Below, one piece after another: positions 7,834 to 15,922 of a stretch of DNA of 62,198 bases. Position numbers and translations under genes: made by a program. This stretch comes from Candidatus Sulfotelmatobacter sp. (GTDB taxonomy: Bacteria > Vulcanimicrobiota > Vulcanimicrobiia > Vulcanimicrobiales > Vulcanimicrobiaceae), in NCBI GenBank assembly GCA_035504415.1, contig DATJRY010000004.1, forward strand, positions 1 to 62,198, given 5' to 3'. The first letter of the stretch is position 1, and every line of letters starts with the position of its first letter. The notes under the pieces are model-generated. The model was not told the origin of the DNA, searched no databases, and saw nothing but the letters and a program-made list of their open reading frames with translations.

Positions 7834-8529
7834 CAGCACCCGGACGACCCGGTAGTCGCCGTCGTAAAGGCGCACCAGCTGGACGTCATAGCCGCCGCGC
7901 GCACCGCGGTAGCGCACCAGCGAGGTCGAACCGTGCGGGCCCGGCCGCACGATCACGCTGAAACCCGACTCGTCGAAGCGCCGCGTACAGCCTGCGTCGC
8001 GGCCGCAGATGCGCGGGCGGACCTCCGTGACCGCGACCGCGAGCGGATCGCTCGCGCGGCCGTGCTTGCCGAAAAGCCCGTTGAAGATGTTTTCCGGTGC
8101 GAGTTGCACCGCGCCGATGCGCCAGCCGGCCGTTTCGTGCACGAGCACGATCGTCCCGGCGTACCACGCCAGCGTCTGCACGCCGCCGCGCAGCGCGTAC
8201 CGGCGCTCTTCGACGAACACCTGCGCGCGCGTCACCGTTCCCGACTGCTCGACGGCTTGCAGCAAGTCGACGTGCGCGACGTCGTCGAAGCTCGCCACGA
8301 AACGGGCGCGCGACTCGCTCGCGCGCCGCGCGCTCGAGAGCAGCTCGTAGGCGCGCGCGAACGGCGCTTCACCCGCCCCGATCGTTCCGCCGCCGGCGCG
8401 CATCGCGCCGGCGCCCGCGCCACGGCCGAGCAGGTCGTACCACGCTTGCACCGCGTCGAACGGCGTGTCCGTGCGCACGGCCGCGGGAGCGGCGGCGAGG
8501 AACGCTGCGAGCGCGAACACGCCGACCAT
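7825..8529 (-). CDS. secreted protein, unknown function
   Basis: The product has 234 residues. The N-terminus MVGVFALAAFLAAAPAAVRT is a signal peptide. The mature part contains an NTF2-like opening (FDAVQAWYDLLGRG), then VFVEERRYALRGG, ETAGWRIGAVQLAPENIFNGL and two cysteines (ICGRDAGC), probably a disulfide. The alternating pattern with AGWRI would suit an NTF2/SnoaL-like or nuclear-transport-fold periplasmic protein, but this is inference. It is the last gene of the minus cluster with TauE, a CusF-like protein and a TonB receptor. Confidence 0.65.
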   Translation of the reverse strand: MVGVFALAAFLAAAPAAVRTDTPFDAVQAWYDLLGRGAGAGAMRAGGGTIGAGEAPFARAYELLSSARRASESRARFVASFDDVAHVDLLQAVEQSGTVTRAQVFVEERRYALRGGVQTLAWYAGTIVLVHETAGWRIGAVQLAPENIFNGLFGKHGRASDPLAVAVTEVRPRICGRDAGCTRRFDESGFSVIVRPGPHGSTSLVRYRGARGGYDVQLVRLYDGDYRVVRVLKA

Positions 8530-8551
8530 CGCCCGGAGAACGCGCCCCGGC

Positions 8552-9322
8552 CTACAAAAGTCGCGCCCCGGCGAAGGCCAGGATCGCGACGACCACCCAC
8601 CGCAGCGCGAGATCGTGCAGCTTGCCGGCGAGCCGGCTGCCGATGTAGACGCCGGGCAACGATCCGCACAAGAGTCCGGCGGTGAGCCGCCAGTCCACGT
8701 CGCCGAAACGCGCGTGACCGAACGCGGCGATCGGGACGATGGCGGCGGCGAACGCGATCTCCGAGCCGACCAGCCGGCGCAGGACGATTCCCGGGCCGAA
8801 CAAGAGCAGCAACGGCAGCGTGATCGAGCCCGAGCCGATCGACGTCAGCGCGACGAGGAACCCGACCACCAAGCCGATCGCGATGTTGGCGCCCAGCGAG
8901 CCGGGCCGCTGATCGTTCTCTTTGCGTATCCGAAAGAAGCGCTGCGCCAAGATCGCGGCGCAGGCGATGAGGATCGCGATCCCGATGGCGTGTCGCGTGA
9001 CGTGCTGCAAGGTCTTGGGATCGACGTGCGCGCGCAGCGCGCCGAACGCGATCAGCCCGGCGACGGCACCGACGACGCCGCCCATCGTCAGCTGGCCGAC
9101 CAGCTTGCCGTCGACCGTGCCCTGTCGCCAGTGCACGATCGCGGCCAAGAGCTTCGTCGGGACGCTGTAGACCAGGTCGGTCCCGACCGCGACCACCGGC
9201 TGAACGCCGAGCACCAGGATCAGGATCGGCGCGAGCAGTGCGCTCCCGCCGACCCCCGAGACCCCCGCGACGAGCCCCACCACGAGGCCAGCTATCACCA
9301 CCCGCGGATCGGGAATCATCAC
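8552..9322 (-). CDS. TauE/SafE-family sulfite/organic anion exporter-like permease
   Basis: The product has 256 residues and about eight hydrophobic segments. The first repeat holds the family signature GLVAGVSGVGGSALLAPIL and the second GFLVALTSIGSGSITLPLL, the two glycine-rich half-repeats of TauE/SafE permeases. KLLAAIVHWRQGTVD matches the conserved H and G of the first half. Members move sulfite, sulfoacetate or related anions across the inner membrane. The gene lies between a CusF-like gene and a secreted protein gene, so a link to metal or sulfur traffic is possible. Substrate unknown. Confidence 0.88.
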   Translation of the reverse strand: MMIPDPRVVIAGLVVGLVAGVSGVGGSALLAPILILVLGVQPVVAVGTDLVYSVPTKLLAAIVHWRQGTVDGKLVGQLTMGGVVGAVAGLIAFGALRAHVDPKTLQHVTRHAIGIAILIACAAILAQRFFRIRKENDQRPGSLGANIAIGLVVGFLVALTSIGSGSITLPLLLLFGPGIVLRRLVGSEIAFAAAIVPIAAFGHARFGDVDWRLTAGLLCGSLPGVYIGSRLAGKLHDLALRWVVVAILAFAGARLL

Positions 9323-9323
9323 C

Positions 9324-9581
9324 TCATCCTTTTACGCACACCCACGGGCTGGTCCGTTCGTCGCACCGCAGGTGCACGAATTGACCGATCTTGAGCTGCG
9401 AGGGTTGCCGCGGGTCGCGCAGCCGCACGACCATCGTCATCTCCATCTCCATCCCCACGTGCGCGTGGTGATGGAGCGTGACCGTGCCGCGCGCGCGGTC
9501 GACCGCGACCACGTTGCCGTGGACGTCGGCGGTATACGGCGAGGCGACGGCGAGCAGCGCGGCGAGGACGGGCGTCACCAT
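9324..9581 (-). CDS. CusF-like periplasmic metal-binding protein
   Basis: The product has 85 residues with a short signal peptide (about 1-15). Its beta-barrel-like core starts GNVVAVDRARGTVTLHHHAH and runs into VGMEMEMTMVVRLRD. The His run (37-39, 41) and Met pattern (44, 46, 48, 50) resemble copper/silver-binding CusF domains, where one His and two Met bind Cu(I); the CusF Trp is absent. The start overlaps the end of the TonB receptor gene by 7 nt, implying coupled translation. A role as periplasmic copper carrier is inferred. Confidence 0.65.
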   Translation of the reverse strand: MVTPVLAALLAVASPYTADVHGNVVAVDRARGTVTLHHHAHVGMEMEMTMVVRLRDPRQPSQLKIGQFVHLRCDERTSPWVCVKG

Positions 9582-11923
9582 GGGATTAAGAGCCGGAATT
9601 CGGCGCGCAGCGGCGCGTTCCACTGCGTGGTGTTGAAGCCGTTGTCGACCTTGATGAGCCAGCGATGGTCGAGCAGGTTGTCGACGCGGAACTCGTAGCC
9701 GACGTACCGGCCGACCGGTGCGCGACCGACCGCTAGGTTCTCCTGGTAGTGCGCCGGCAGCCGTCCTCCGGTCCCGTTGAGGAACGCGACAGGGAAGCCC
9801 GAGCCGTACTGCGTCTCGAGCGTCACGAAACTCTTCAGATCCGGGCCGAAGTGACGCGTGACGTAGGCGTCGCCGGTGTAGGTCTCGTCGTGGTCTTCCG
9901 GTTCGAGCGTGAGATCGCTCACGTCGGGCGGCGGGAACAGGAACGTCCCGCCCGATACGCCGCCGGCCAGCGAGAGCGAGTACGTGAACGAGACGCCGAC
10001 GTCGGTCGTGCGCGAGCTCTGCTGGTAGCGCCCGTCGATTCCGCGCGTGACGCCGATCGCGCTGTTGTAGACGGCGAACAGCGGCGTGTTGAGCAGGTTG
10101 GTGGTGTCGAGCACGTTGACGACGGTGCGATCGTACGCGTTGATCCACGCCTTGCGCCCGGCGCCGAAATCGTGCGCGATCCCGACCTGCAGCATCGTGT
10201 CGCGCTCGGGCTGCAGGTCGTAGATCGGGTTCGCCGTCGGCGAGGTGTCGGTGATGACGGCCTCGCGTCGCGTGTCTTCGAGCCCCGGGGCCGCGTAGTA
10301 GCGGCCGACGTAGGCGCTCGCGACGGTGGCCGGCGCGATCTGCTGGTCGATCTCGAACCGCGGGCTGACCTGCTCGCCCGAGACGTAGCCGGTGCTGTGG
10401 TCGTAGCGGATACCGGGCTTGATCGTCAGGTAGGGTGAGGGCTCCCACACATCCTCGACGTACGCGCCGGTGTTCGTGCCGCGCTGCGCGGTGACGTCGA
10501 GAAACGGCCCCGCTGCCGGACCGAACGGATTCTCGGCCGGCGCGAACGCGATCGCGACGTTGGAGTCGAAGTCTTCCTGCTGCAGATCGACGCCGTAGGT
10601 CAGCGTGTGCTGGCCGAAGCTGCGCGCGGCGATGAGCCGCAGGCCGACGTAGGCCGCCGAGCGATCCTGGAACAAGCCGTTCGACGGGCAGTCGAATCCG
10701 TTGACGACCGGGACCGGGCAGCTCTGCGGCGTGACGGCGGTGCCGATGATGTATCCCTGCACGTCGGCGTCGAGGTCGCCGTCGTAGACCACACGGTTGT
10801 AGCGCGTCCACGGCACGACCCGGAAGTACCCGTTGCCGTCGAGATCCTGGTGCGTGTACGAGAGCGCCAGGAAGCGGTCGTACTCGCGCTGCACGTCGTC
10901 CTGGTTCGGCAGCGAGACCTGGCCGGCGTTCAGGTCGTTCGGATCGGTGTTGATCGGGATCTGATAGGTCGCGTACTGGCTGGCCGCGTCGAGCGCCAGC
11001 GTGTCGTGCGCGCCCATCGCGTAGCCGATGCGCAGGAACTGATTGGCCGTCGAGGTGGCGTCGTGCAACGCGTCTTCCGCCGGCGTATCGAGCCCGCGGT
11101 CGGTCTCGAGGTTGTCGAGCGCGAGCGAGACCTGGAACTTCCCGGCGCTGAACTGCTTGATCAGCTCCGCGTCGTCGGTGCCCAGGTTGCCGGCGCCGAG
11201 GATCAAGACGCCGGGCGGCGGCGGGTTCGCGAAGGCGAGGCTGCGGACGTTGACGACGGCGCCCATGCGCTGACCGCCGAACTCGGCCGGGAAGTCGCCG
11301 GTGAACACCTCGATCGCGTCGGCCTCGCGCGGATCGACGAGGTTCGCGAAGTTGGAGCTGGTCGACGAGGGGAGCGGCGCACCGTCGAGCTCGTAGGTGA
11401 CGCCGTGGAAACCGTCGACGACCGGCTCGTCGTATGAGAAGCGCACGACGCCCGGCAGCGTCTCGATGACGCGGTCGATCGTCGTGTTGGCGGGCAGCGT
11501 CGCGATCTGCGAGGCGGTGACGGTATTGTCGGTCGGCGGCGGACCTTGCGCGGTCGGAACCGCGACGACGGTATGCCCGATCGTCGGTGCGGCCAGCAGC
11601 GCGACCTCGAGGGTCGTGCCGGTGGCGACCTCGATCGGCAGCTCGGCGGGACCGGCCGGCGTGTCGGCGTGCAGCGTGTAGCGGCCGAACGGGACCGCCG
11701 GGAACGCGAAGTGTCCGGTCGCGTCGGTGCGCGCGGTCTGCCGCACCGACGGGCCGGTCAGCGTGACCAAGGCGTTCGCGATCGGCTGGTGATCGGGACG
11801 GGTCAGCGTGCCGCGCACGGCACCGACGACGTCTGCCCGCGCCGGTGCACCGAGCACCGTCACGAGAGAAAATATGAGGATGCCGCAGGCGCCGAGCGCC
11901 CTGGCGGCACGGGTGATGGACAT
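9575..11923 (-). CDS. TonB-dependent receptor with carboxypeptidase-regulatory-like N-domain
   Basis: The product has 782 residues. A signal peptide covers about 1-30. A carboxypeptidase-regulatory-like beta-sandwich covers about 33-110 (NALVTLTG, DATGHFAFPAVPFGRYTL). The plug follows (DRVIETLPGVVRFSYDEP, IEVFTGDFPAEFGGQRMG), then a long beta-barrel ending in Trp, the usual outer-membrane assembly signal. It imports a ligand across the outer membrane with TonB energy. GGAG lies about 9 nt before the ATG. Overlap with a CusF-like gene suggests a metal or metallophore ligand, by inference. Confidence 0.88.
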   Translation of the reverse strand: MSITRAARALGACGILIFSLVTVLGAPARADVVGAVRGTLTRPDHQPIANALVTLTGPSVRQTARTDATGHFAFPAVPFGRYTLHADTPAGPAELPIEVATGTTLEVALLAAPTIGHTVVAVPTAQGPPPTDNTVTASQIATLPANTTIDRVIETLPGVVRFSYDEPVVDGFHGVTYELDGAPLPSSTSSNFANLVDPREADAIEVFTGDFPAEFGGQRMGAVVNVRSLAFANPPPPGVLILGAGNLGTDDAELIKQFSAGKFQVSLALDNLETDRGLDTPAEDALHDATSTANQFLRIGYAMGAHDTLALDAASQYATYQIPINTDPNDLNAGQVSLPNQDDVQREYDRFLALSYTHQDLDGNGYFRVVPWTRYNRVVYDGDLDADVQGYIIGTAVTPQSCPVPVVNGFDCPSNGLFQDRSAAYVGLRLIAARSFGQHTLTYGVDLQQEDFDSNVAIAFAPAENPFGPAAGPFLDVTAQRGTNTGAYVEDVWEPSPYLTIKPGIRYDHSTGYVSGEQVSPRFEIDQQIAPATVASAYVGRYYAAPGLEDTRREAVITDTSPTANPIYDLQPERDTMLQVGIAHDFGAGRKAWINAYDRTVVNVLDTTNLLNTPLFAVYNSAIGVTRGIDGRYQQSSRTTDVGVSFTYSLSLAGGVSGGTFLFPPPDVSDLTLEPEDHDETYTGDAYVTRHFGPDLKSFVTLETQYGSGFPVAFLNGTGGRLPAHYQENLAVGRAPVGRYVGYEFRVDNLLDHRWLIKVDNGFNTTQWNAPLRAEFRLLIPW

Positions 11924-11987
11924 GCGTACTCCGTTGAGCGGAAAAGCGTGAATGCGAGCGCGGCCCCGCGGGCGCGCGGAATCGGAT

Positions 11988-12662
11988 TCAGGCAGTCAGC
12001 GGCGGAGCGCGAAGCCCGCTACAGCGGGCCAGAAAGCAGAGCGCGACCGGCCGGACCGGGCGCAGCGTGCGGGGCGCGTGGAGTCGGTCGTCCCGCTCGC
12101 GAACGGCGCGCAGCCATCCGACGAGCGCGGCCACGACGGTGGCCGTCGCCGCCGCCAGCCAGCCGGCAAGCCGCAGACCCAGCAGCGCGACGAGCGCTCC
12201 CGCGGCGCCGACGAGCGCGGCGCCCAGCCAGGGCGTGCCGCCGAGCGCGTCACCGACGCCGACGACGTGCCCGTACGCGACCAGCTGCTCGCTGAACTCC
12301 ATGCTCAGCAGCGTGAGGAAGCCGCCGCCGGCGACGGCGAGGACGACCAGCCGCGGGTCGGCCGCGGTCAGCCGGCGCAGAACATTAGCGACGGCGTCTC
12401 CACGTTCGCGGCGCGCGGCGACGTCGAGCGCGATCCGCACGATGCCCGCGACGACGAGACCGGCGATGGCGAGCGAGACCGGCCCGACAGCAACGTGTCG
12501 ACGGTCTGCGTAGTCGCCCCCACCCGTCAACCGGCCGGCGAGGTCGATCGCGCCGTGCGCGAGGGCCGCGGCGGCGAAGGACGCGAGCAAGACCGCCCCG
12601 ATCGCGGCCAGCGCGACGGAGTATCGGCCCGCGATGCCGGAAGACCAGCCGAGGACTCTCAC
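11988..12662 (-). CDS. multi-span membrane protein, unknown
   Basis: The product has 224 residues from GTG at 12662; the longer frame upstream reads through a repeat and another gene. About five hydrophobic segments are visible (VALAAIGAVLLASFAAAALA, VSLAIAGLVVAGIVRIAL, LVVLAVAGGGFLTLLSM, GAALVGAAGALVALLGLRL, and one more). A charged cytoplasmic loop includes DVAARRERGDAVANVLRRL. It lies 64 nt upstream of the TonB receptor in the same direction. The start overlaps the stop of a 17-codon mini-ORF (TAGTG). No family recognised. Confidence 0.6.
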   Translation of the reverse strand: MRVLGWSSGIAGRYSVALAAIGAVLLASFAAAALAHGAIDLAGRLTGGGDYADRRHVAVGPVSLAIAGLVVAGIVRIALDVAARRERGDAVANVLRRLTAADPRLVVLAVAGGGFLTLLSMEFSEQLVAYGHVVGVGDALGGTPWLGAALVGAAGALVALLGLRLAGWLAAATATVVAALVGWLRAVRERDDRLHAPRTLRPVRPVALCFLARCSGLRAPPLTA

Positions 12663-12715
12663 TACGCTGACGGTAGCACCCTCGACACGGCCCAGTTGAA
12701 GGTGCCGGCTGCCAT
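12662..12715 (-). CDS. possible 17-residue leader peptide within the copy-2 repeat
   Basis: ATG at 12715 begins MAAGTFNWAVSRVLPSA, ending TAG at 12664-12662; the last base of the stop is the first base of the next gene's GTG. The first eight residues differ from the start of the acyl-CoA synthetase at 7547 by a single Thr-to-Asn change. There is no clear ribosome site. Either it is a real coupled leader or the end of a truncated gene copy. Confidence 0.3.
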   Translation of the reverse strand: MAAGTFNWAVSRVLPSA

Positions 12716-12734
12716 GCAAGGGGGATTCGCAGCC
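12691..12734 (-). repeat. 45-nt element, copy 2
   Basis: This is the partner of 7523-7567. The ATG-proximal 26 positions match in 24 places, and GGATTCGCAG is shared at the far end. Here it precedes a membrane protein gene and not an acyl-CoA synthetase. It lies at the edge where base composition drops into the 12.8-21.1 kb island. Confidence 0.5.
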
Positions 12735-12772
12735 GGGTTCCTCGCTCCCGTCGTCGAGAGCACCGGGCGGTA

Positions 12773-14131
12773 CTAGCGTTTGAACGCCGTCACCCGCCAG
12801 GCCGGTACGGAACAGACCACGTACACCATCGCCGCATTGGCCGTGATGCTCGAAGGCAGGCACGCAACGCGACTCTCAAAGGTACGGTGTCCGTCGCCGA
12901 GATCGAATCCGCGTACGAGCCCGTCCTTGAACACCACGAACCCCGTGTGTCCGCTGGTCGTCATCGTCACCGCATCGCTCCTAGATGCCACGACTTGCCG
13001 CTCCTCGATGAACCTCGATTGCGGGCGAACGCTCCAGACGCCGCTGGCTCTCGTAAGATACAGCGTTCCGTCAATCGGGCCGGCCAAGAGCGTTCCGTCC
13101 GTGGAAACCAGTAAAGGCTGGGATTCAGGTTCCGATCGCGGGTATCGATACAAGCGCGAAACCACCGCGATGTAGATGTAGCGATCGTCTGCGACCGGAA
13201 CCAGTTGCGAATATGCACCACCATTGGCATCGTCGACGACGAAACGGCGATAGTTTTCAGCGAAATCCGGCGCGTAGTAGTGCTGCGTGACGAGGTTTGC
13301 GTGCACCAGATCGATCTCACCGACGTCCAACCCGAGAAACGCAGATGGGCGGTCACCGGGATCTAGCAGTACGAGAACATTCTTGCCGCGTTTGGATATC
13401 ACGCGCGCCGCCCCGCGAACGGCACCGACTTCGCGTCCGCTGTCCAAGCGATACTCGTCCATCGTGTAGACGAGCGAGGCGCCCAAACCGTTGAGCGGCT
13501 GCAACAAAAATGAATCCGCAAATGTCGGCAAGGTAAAGAACGAGCTGTCGATTCTGCGCCCAAATATTATTCGACCGAATTCGTCAAATTTGACGTAATT
13601 GTCGACGGCAGGCGCCGCGATCGATGCTCCGACGAGAAAGCCGCCCGACGGCGAAACGGCGGTGAACACGACCCCGTCGTCGTTCGGCCCCTCGGGAGTC
13701 TGCTTTGTCGAGCGGAACGTCCAAATCCAACGTATCGTCCCGGTCTGAGCGTCGACCGCCTCGACCGCAGCCCCGTGCTGCAGGCGCAGGAGCACCGTAC
13801 CTCCGCTATAGACGGGGAGCGAGCTCTTCCGAGCGCACCATAGCCGTAGCCCGTCCCGCGCGCGAAAACCGCAAGTACCCCGAGGCGTAGCAAAAGCGAC
13901 CATGCTGTTGCCGACCGCGAGATACGGTTGGTCGAGCAATGCACGAGACTCCGCACCTTCCCGCGACCATAAAGCGCCTCGAATTGCCGGCGTCCCCGGC
14001 GGCACGTCGACGCGACGAACGGGCAGGCTCGTCGAGCGTTGCTCGGGCTCCGCGGCCTCCGACGGCGCATGCGTGCAAGCAGCAATCGCAAGTATCACGG
14101 CGAGCGCGAGCCTAGCGGTATTGCTAGTCAT
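12773..14131 (-). CDS. PQQ-like beta-propeller lipoprotein
   Basis: The product has 452 residues from ATG at 14131. The lipobox is LAIAAC at about residues 14-19. The body shows repeated propeller-blade strands: VAFATPRGTCGFRARDGLRL, VEAVDAQTGTIRWIWTF, LYTRASGVWSVRP-like and GLVRGFDLGDGHRTFESRV, with aromatic and TGTIRW signatures of PQQ-like repeats. It would sit on the periplasmic face of a membrane and may act as a scaffold. It shares its upstream region with the divergent secreted protein gene at 14253. Base composition is less GC-rich than flanking genes. Confidence 0.65.
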   Translation of the reverse strand: MTSNTARLALAVILAIAACTHAPSEAAEPEQRSTSLPVRRVDVPPGTPAIRGALWSREGAESRALLDQPYLAVGNSMVAFATPRGTCGFRARDGLRLWCARKSSLPVYSGGTVLLRLQHGAAVEAVDAQTGTIRWIWTFRSTKQTPEGPNDDGVVFTAVSPSGGFLVGASIAAPAVDNYVKFDEFGRIIFGRRIDSSFFTLPTFADSFLLQPLNGLGASLVYTMDEYRLDSGREVGAVRGAARVISKRGKNVLVLLDPGDRPSAFLGLDVGEIDLVHANLVTQHYYAPDFAENYRRFVVDDANGGAYSQLVPVADDRYIYIAVVSRLYRYPRSEPESQPLLVSTDGTLLAGPIDGTLYLTRASGVWSVRPQSRFIEERQVVASRSDAVTMTTSGHTGFVVFKDGLVRGFDLGDGHRTFESRVACLPSSITANAAMVYVVCSVPAWRVTAFKR

Positions 14132-14141
14132 GCGAAGCGGG

Positions 14142-14166
14142 GCCTTCTTCTCTAAGCTAAGAAGGC
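14142..14166. promoter_or_regulatory. perfect inverted repeat between divergent genes
   Basis: GCCTTCTT at 14142-14149 pairs with AAGAAGGC at 14159-14166 across a 9-nt spacer. It lies 11 nt upstream of the lipoprotein start at 14131 and about 90 nt upstream of the secreted-protein start at 14253. It could be an operator controlling both genes or a hairpin in the minus-strand 5' leader. Confidence 0.45.
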
Positions 14167-14252
14167 TACCCTCGTGGGCTGACTGCAACAGCTCGGAATT
14201 CCTGTCCACGCGTCCTCGGCAGCATTTGTGTTTGTAGAAAGGGTGTTTACGA

Positions 14253-15914
14253 ATGGCTCGTACCGTGCTATTGGGACCAGCCGTTTTCCTTGCTTTGCTA
14301 ATCGTGTGTGGCGCCGAGTCGCGCGCAACGGCGAGCGCACCACTGGCTCAATTGACACCGCAAGCTCCAGGCAGCGTCATCCAGGCAACGGGCTCGGTCG
14401 AGACGCTTTTTGACAAAGCACAGAACCTCAAGCTGACGAGCGATGCAGACTACGCGCCTTACATCGACGGCTCGATCACCGGCAGCGACCGCGCCTTGGC
14501 CATTCGGCTCATGAGACTGATGCCTCCCGCGGCTCGGGGTGACTTCATCTACGTCGACGAAGTAAACGATCGCATCTTCAGCAACAATCCCGCGCTCGCT
14601 GCTCGAGTCACGTATCACGATGATCTTCCGCCGCTGCCTTCGCACGACCCAAAGTACCTTGCGCGCAAAAGGAAGGGCACGACCTTCGCCCGCCCCAGCG
14701 GCTCCGCGGCTGTGGCGAGTAAGCGCAGTCCGCTCGACATGAACTACTCGAATACGTGCTCGCCACCGCAACCGTTCGAGGGCTCTGGACCGTACGCGCG
14801 ACTCGTCTCGCAGTGCTCCTTCACCGGTGCGATCGGCTTCGTCGACATCGAATGTGGCTACTCCGACATGGACATCGGCGACTCCGGCAACACTTATTTC
14901 GAAGTCATCAACGGCCACAGCCAAAATGCGCAATCCTCCGAGGGCGGCCTGACGTACTACACCGACAATTGGGACGGTACGGCAGACCTGACCGGGATCG
15001 CCCCTTACTATCGAAATTCCGGTACTGGGAAGTACACGAATCTAAACGCAAATGGATTCCACTACGATTGCGGCGAGGTCATCACGATCGCGCACGGCCC
15101 GGTCGTCGGTACCGGACTCGAGTATACGTTTACCGGACTCCCGAGCGGCTACAACCCCTACACGTACTGGGCCGGGCAAATCATAAACTTCGATCACCCG
15201 GCTTGGGAGTTCGATAAACAAGCGCCGAATTGGGGCGCGTCCGGCAAGGATAGTGTTGGCGTGCCAACGCCGTGTACACAGTGTTCGATTGCCGAGGTGA
15301 CCTCGATCGCTACCGAATGCTTCGACGAGAACGGCCAGTCATATGCCTGCGACGTAAACGATGGCTCAGTGTTCGGCGTGACGGATGACGGTCGAAACGC
15401 AATCGCTTGGAATCAAGTCGGATTCGGCGATTGGCTGACGGGATGTAATCAAAATGCATCGGTCTGCACGCTGGAGTACTCGACGACATATACGAATTAC
15501 TACGGCGGGTTACAAGAGTACGACGCCGGCAACGATAATCCAGACATCGTCGCCGTCAATGGCGATGGGCCAAACCCCACGAGTTATGGGCCGTGGCAGA
15601 CATACGTCGGGATCGCGCTACCTGACGACGATGACGGCTACGATGATCCGAACTACAATACGGCACGCGGCCCAGCCGGCTCATTCACGTCGAGCGGCCC
15701 CCCTACGTGCACCATCGACTCTTATGGATACTGCTTCGACTTCAAGGTCGGACACTTCACAGCAAACAGCGCGGGCACGGTTTACTACTATATTGAGAAC
15801 GCGCAGCACGTCTTGCTCGAATACAGCGTAAGCAGACCTGACACGTGTCCCGAGACGTTGACGTGGAGCCCTGCCGAACCGAAGGTCGCCCTCGGCGATC
15901 CGAATCTGCCATAG
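14253..15914 (+). CDS. large secreted protein, unknown, Cys- and Tyr/Asn-rich
   Basis: The product has 553 residues. The signal peptide is at about 1-27 (VLLGPAVFLALLIVCGAESR), cleaved near ATA. The mature part has an N-terminal helical region (about 30-150) and then a Gly/Tyr/Asn/Asp-rich, cysteine-containing region (GFVDIECGYSDMDIGDSG, CTQCSIAEV, DNWDGTADLTG, DDDDGYDDPNYN) that looks like a calcium-binding or carbohydrate-binding beta fold. AAAGGGTG precedes the ATG. The lipoprotein gene follows 8 nt after its stop, so both are probably cotranscribed. No family recognised. Confidence 0.65.
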   Translation: MARTVLLGPAVFLALLIVCGAESRATASAPLAQLTPQAPGSVIQATGSVETLFDKAQNLKLTSDADYAPYIDGSITGSDRALAIRLMRLMPPAARGDFIYVDEVNDRIFSNNPALAARVTYHDDLPPLPSHDPKYLARKRKGTTFARPSGSAAVASKRSPLDMNYSNTCSPPQPFEGSGPYARLVSQCSFTGAIGFVDIECGYSDMDIGDSGNTYFEVINGHSQNAQSSEGGLTYYTDNWDGTADLTGIAPYYRNSGTGKYTNLNANGFHYDCGEVITIAHGPVVGTGLEYTFTGLPSGYNPYTYWAGQIINFDHPAWEFDKQAPNWGASGKDSVGVPTPCTQCSIAEVTSIATECFDENGQSYACDVNDGSVFGVTDDGRNAIAWNQVGFGDWLTGCNQNASVCTLEYSTTYTNYYGGLQEYDAGNDNPDIVAVNGDGPNPTSYGPWQTYVGIALPDDDDGYDDPNYNTARGPAGSFTSSGPPTCTIDSYGYCFDFKVGHFTANSAGTVYYYIENAQHVLLEYSVSRPDTCPETLTWSPAEPKVALGDPNLP

Positions 15915-15922
15915 GAGGGTGT

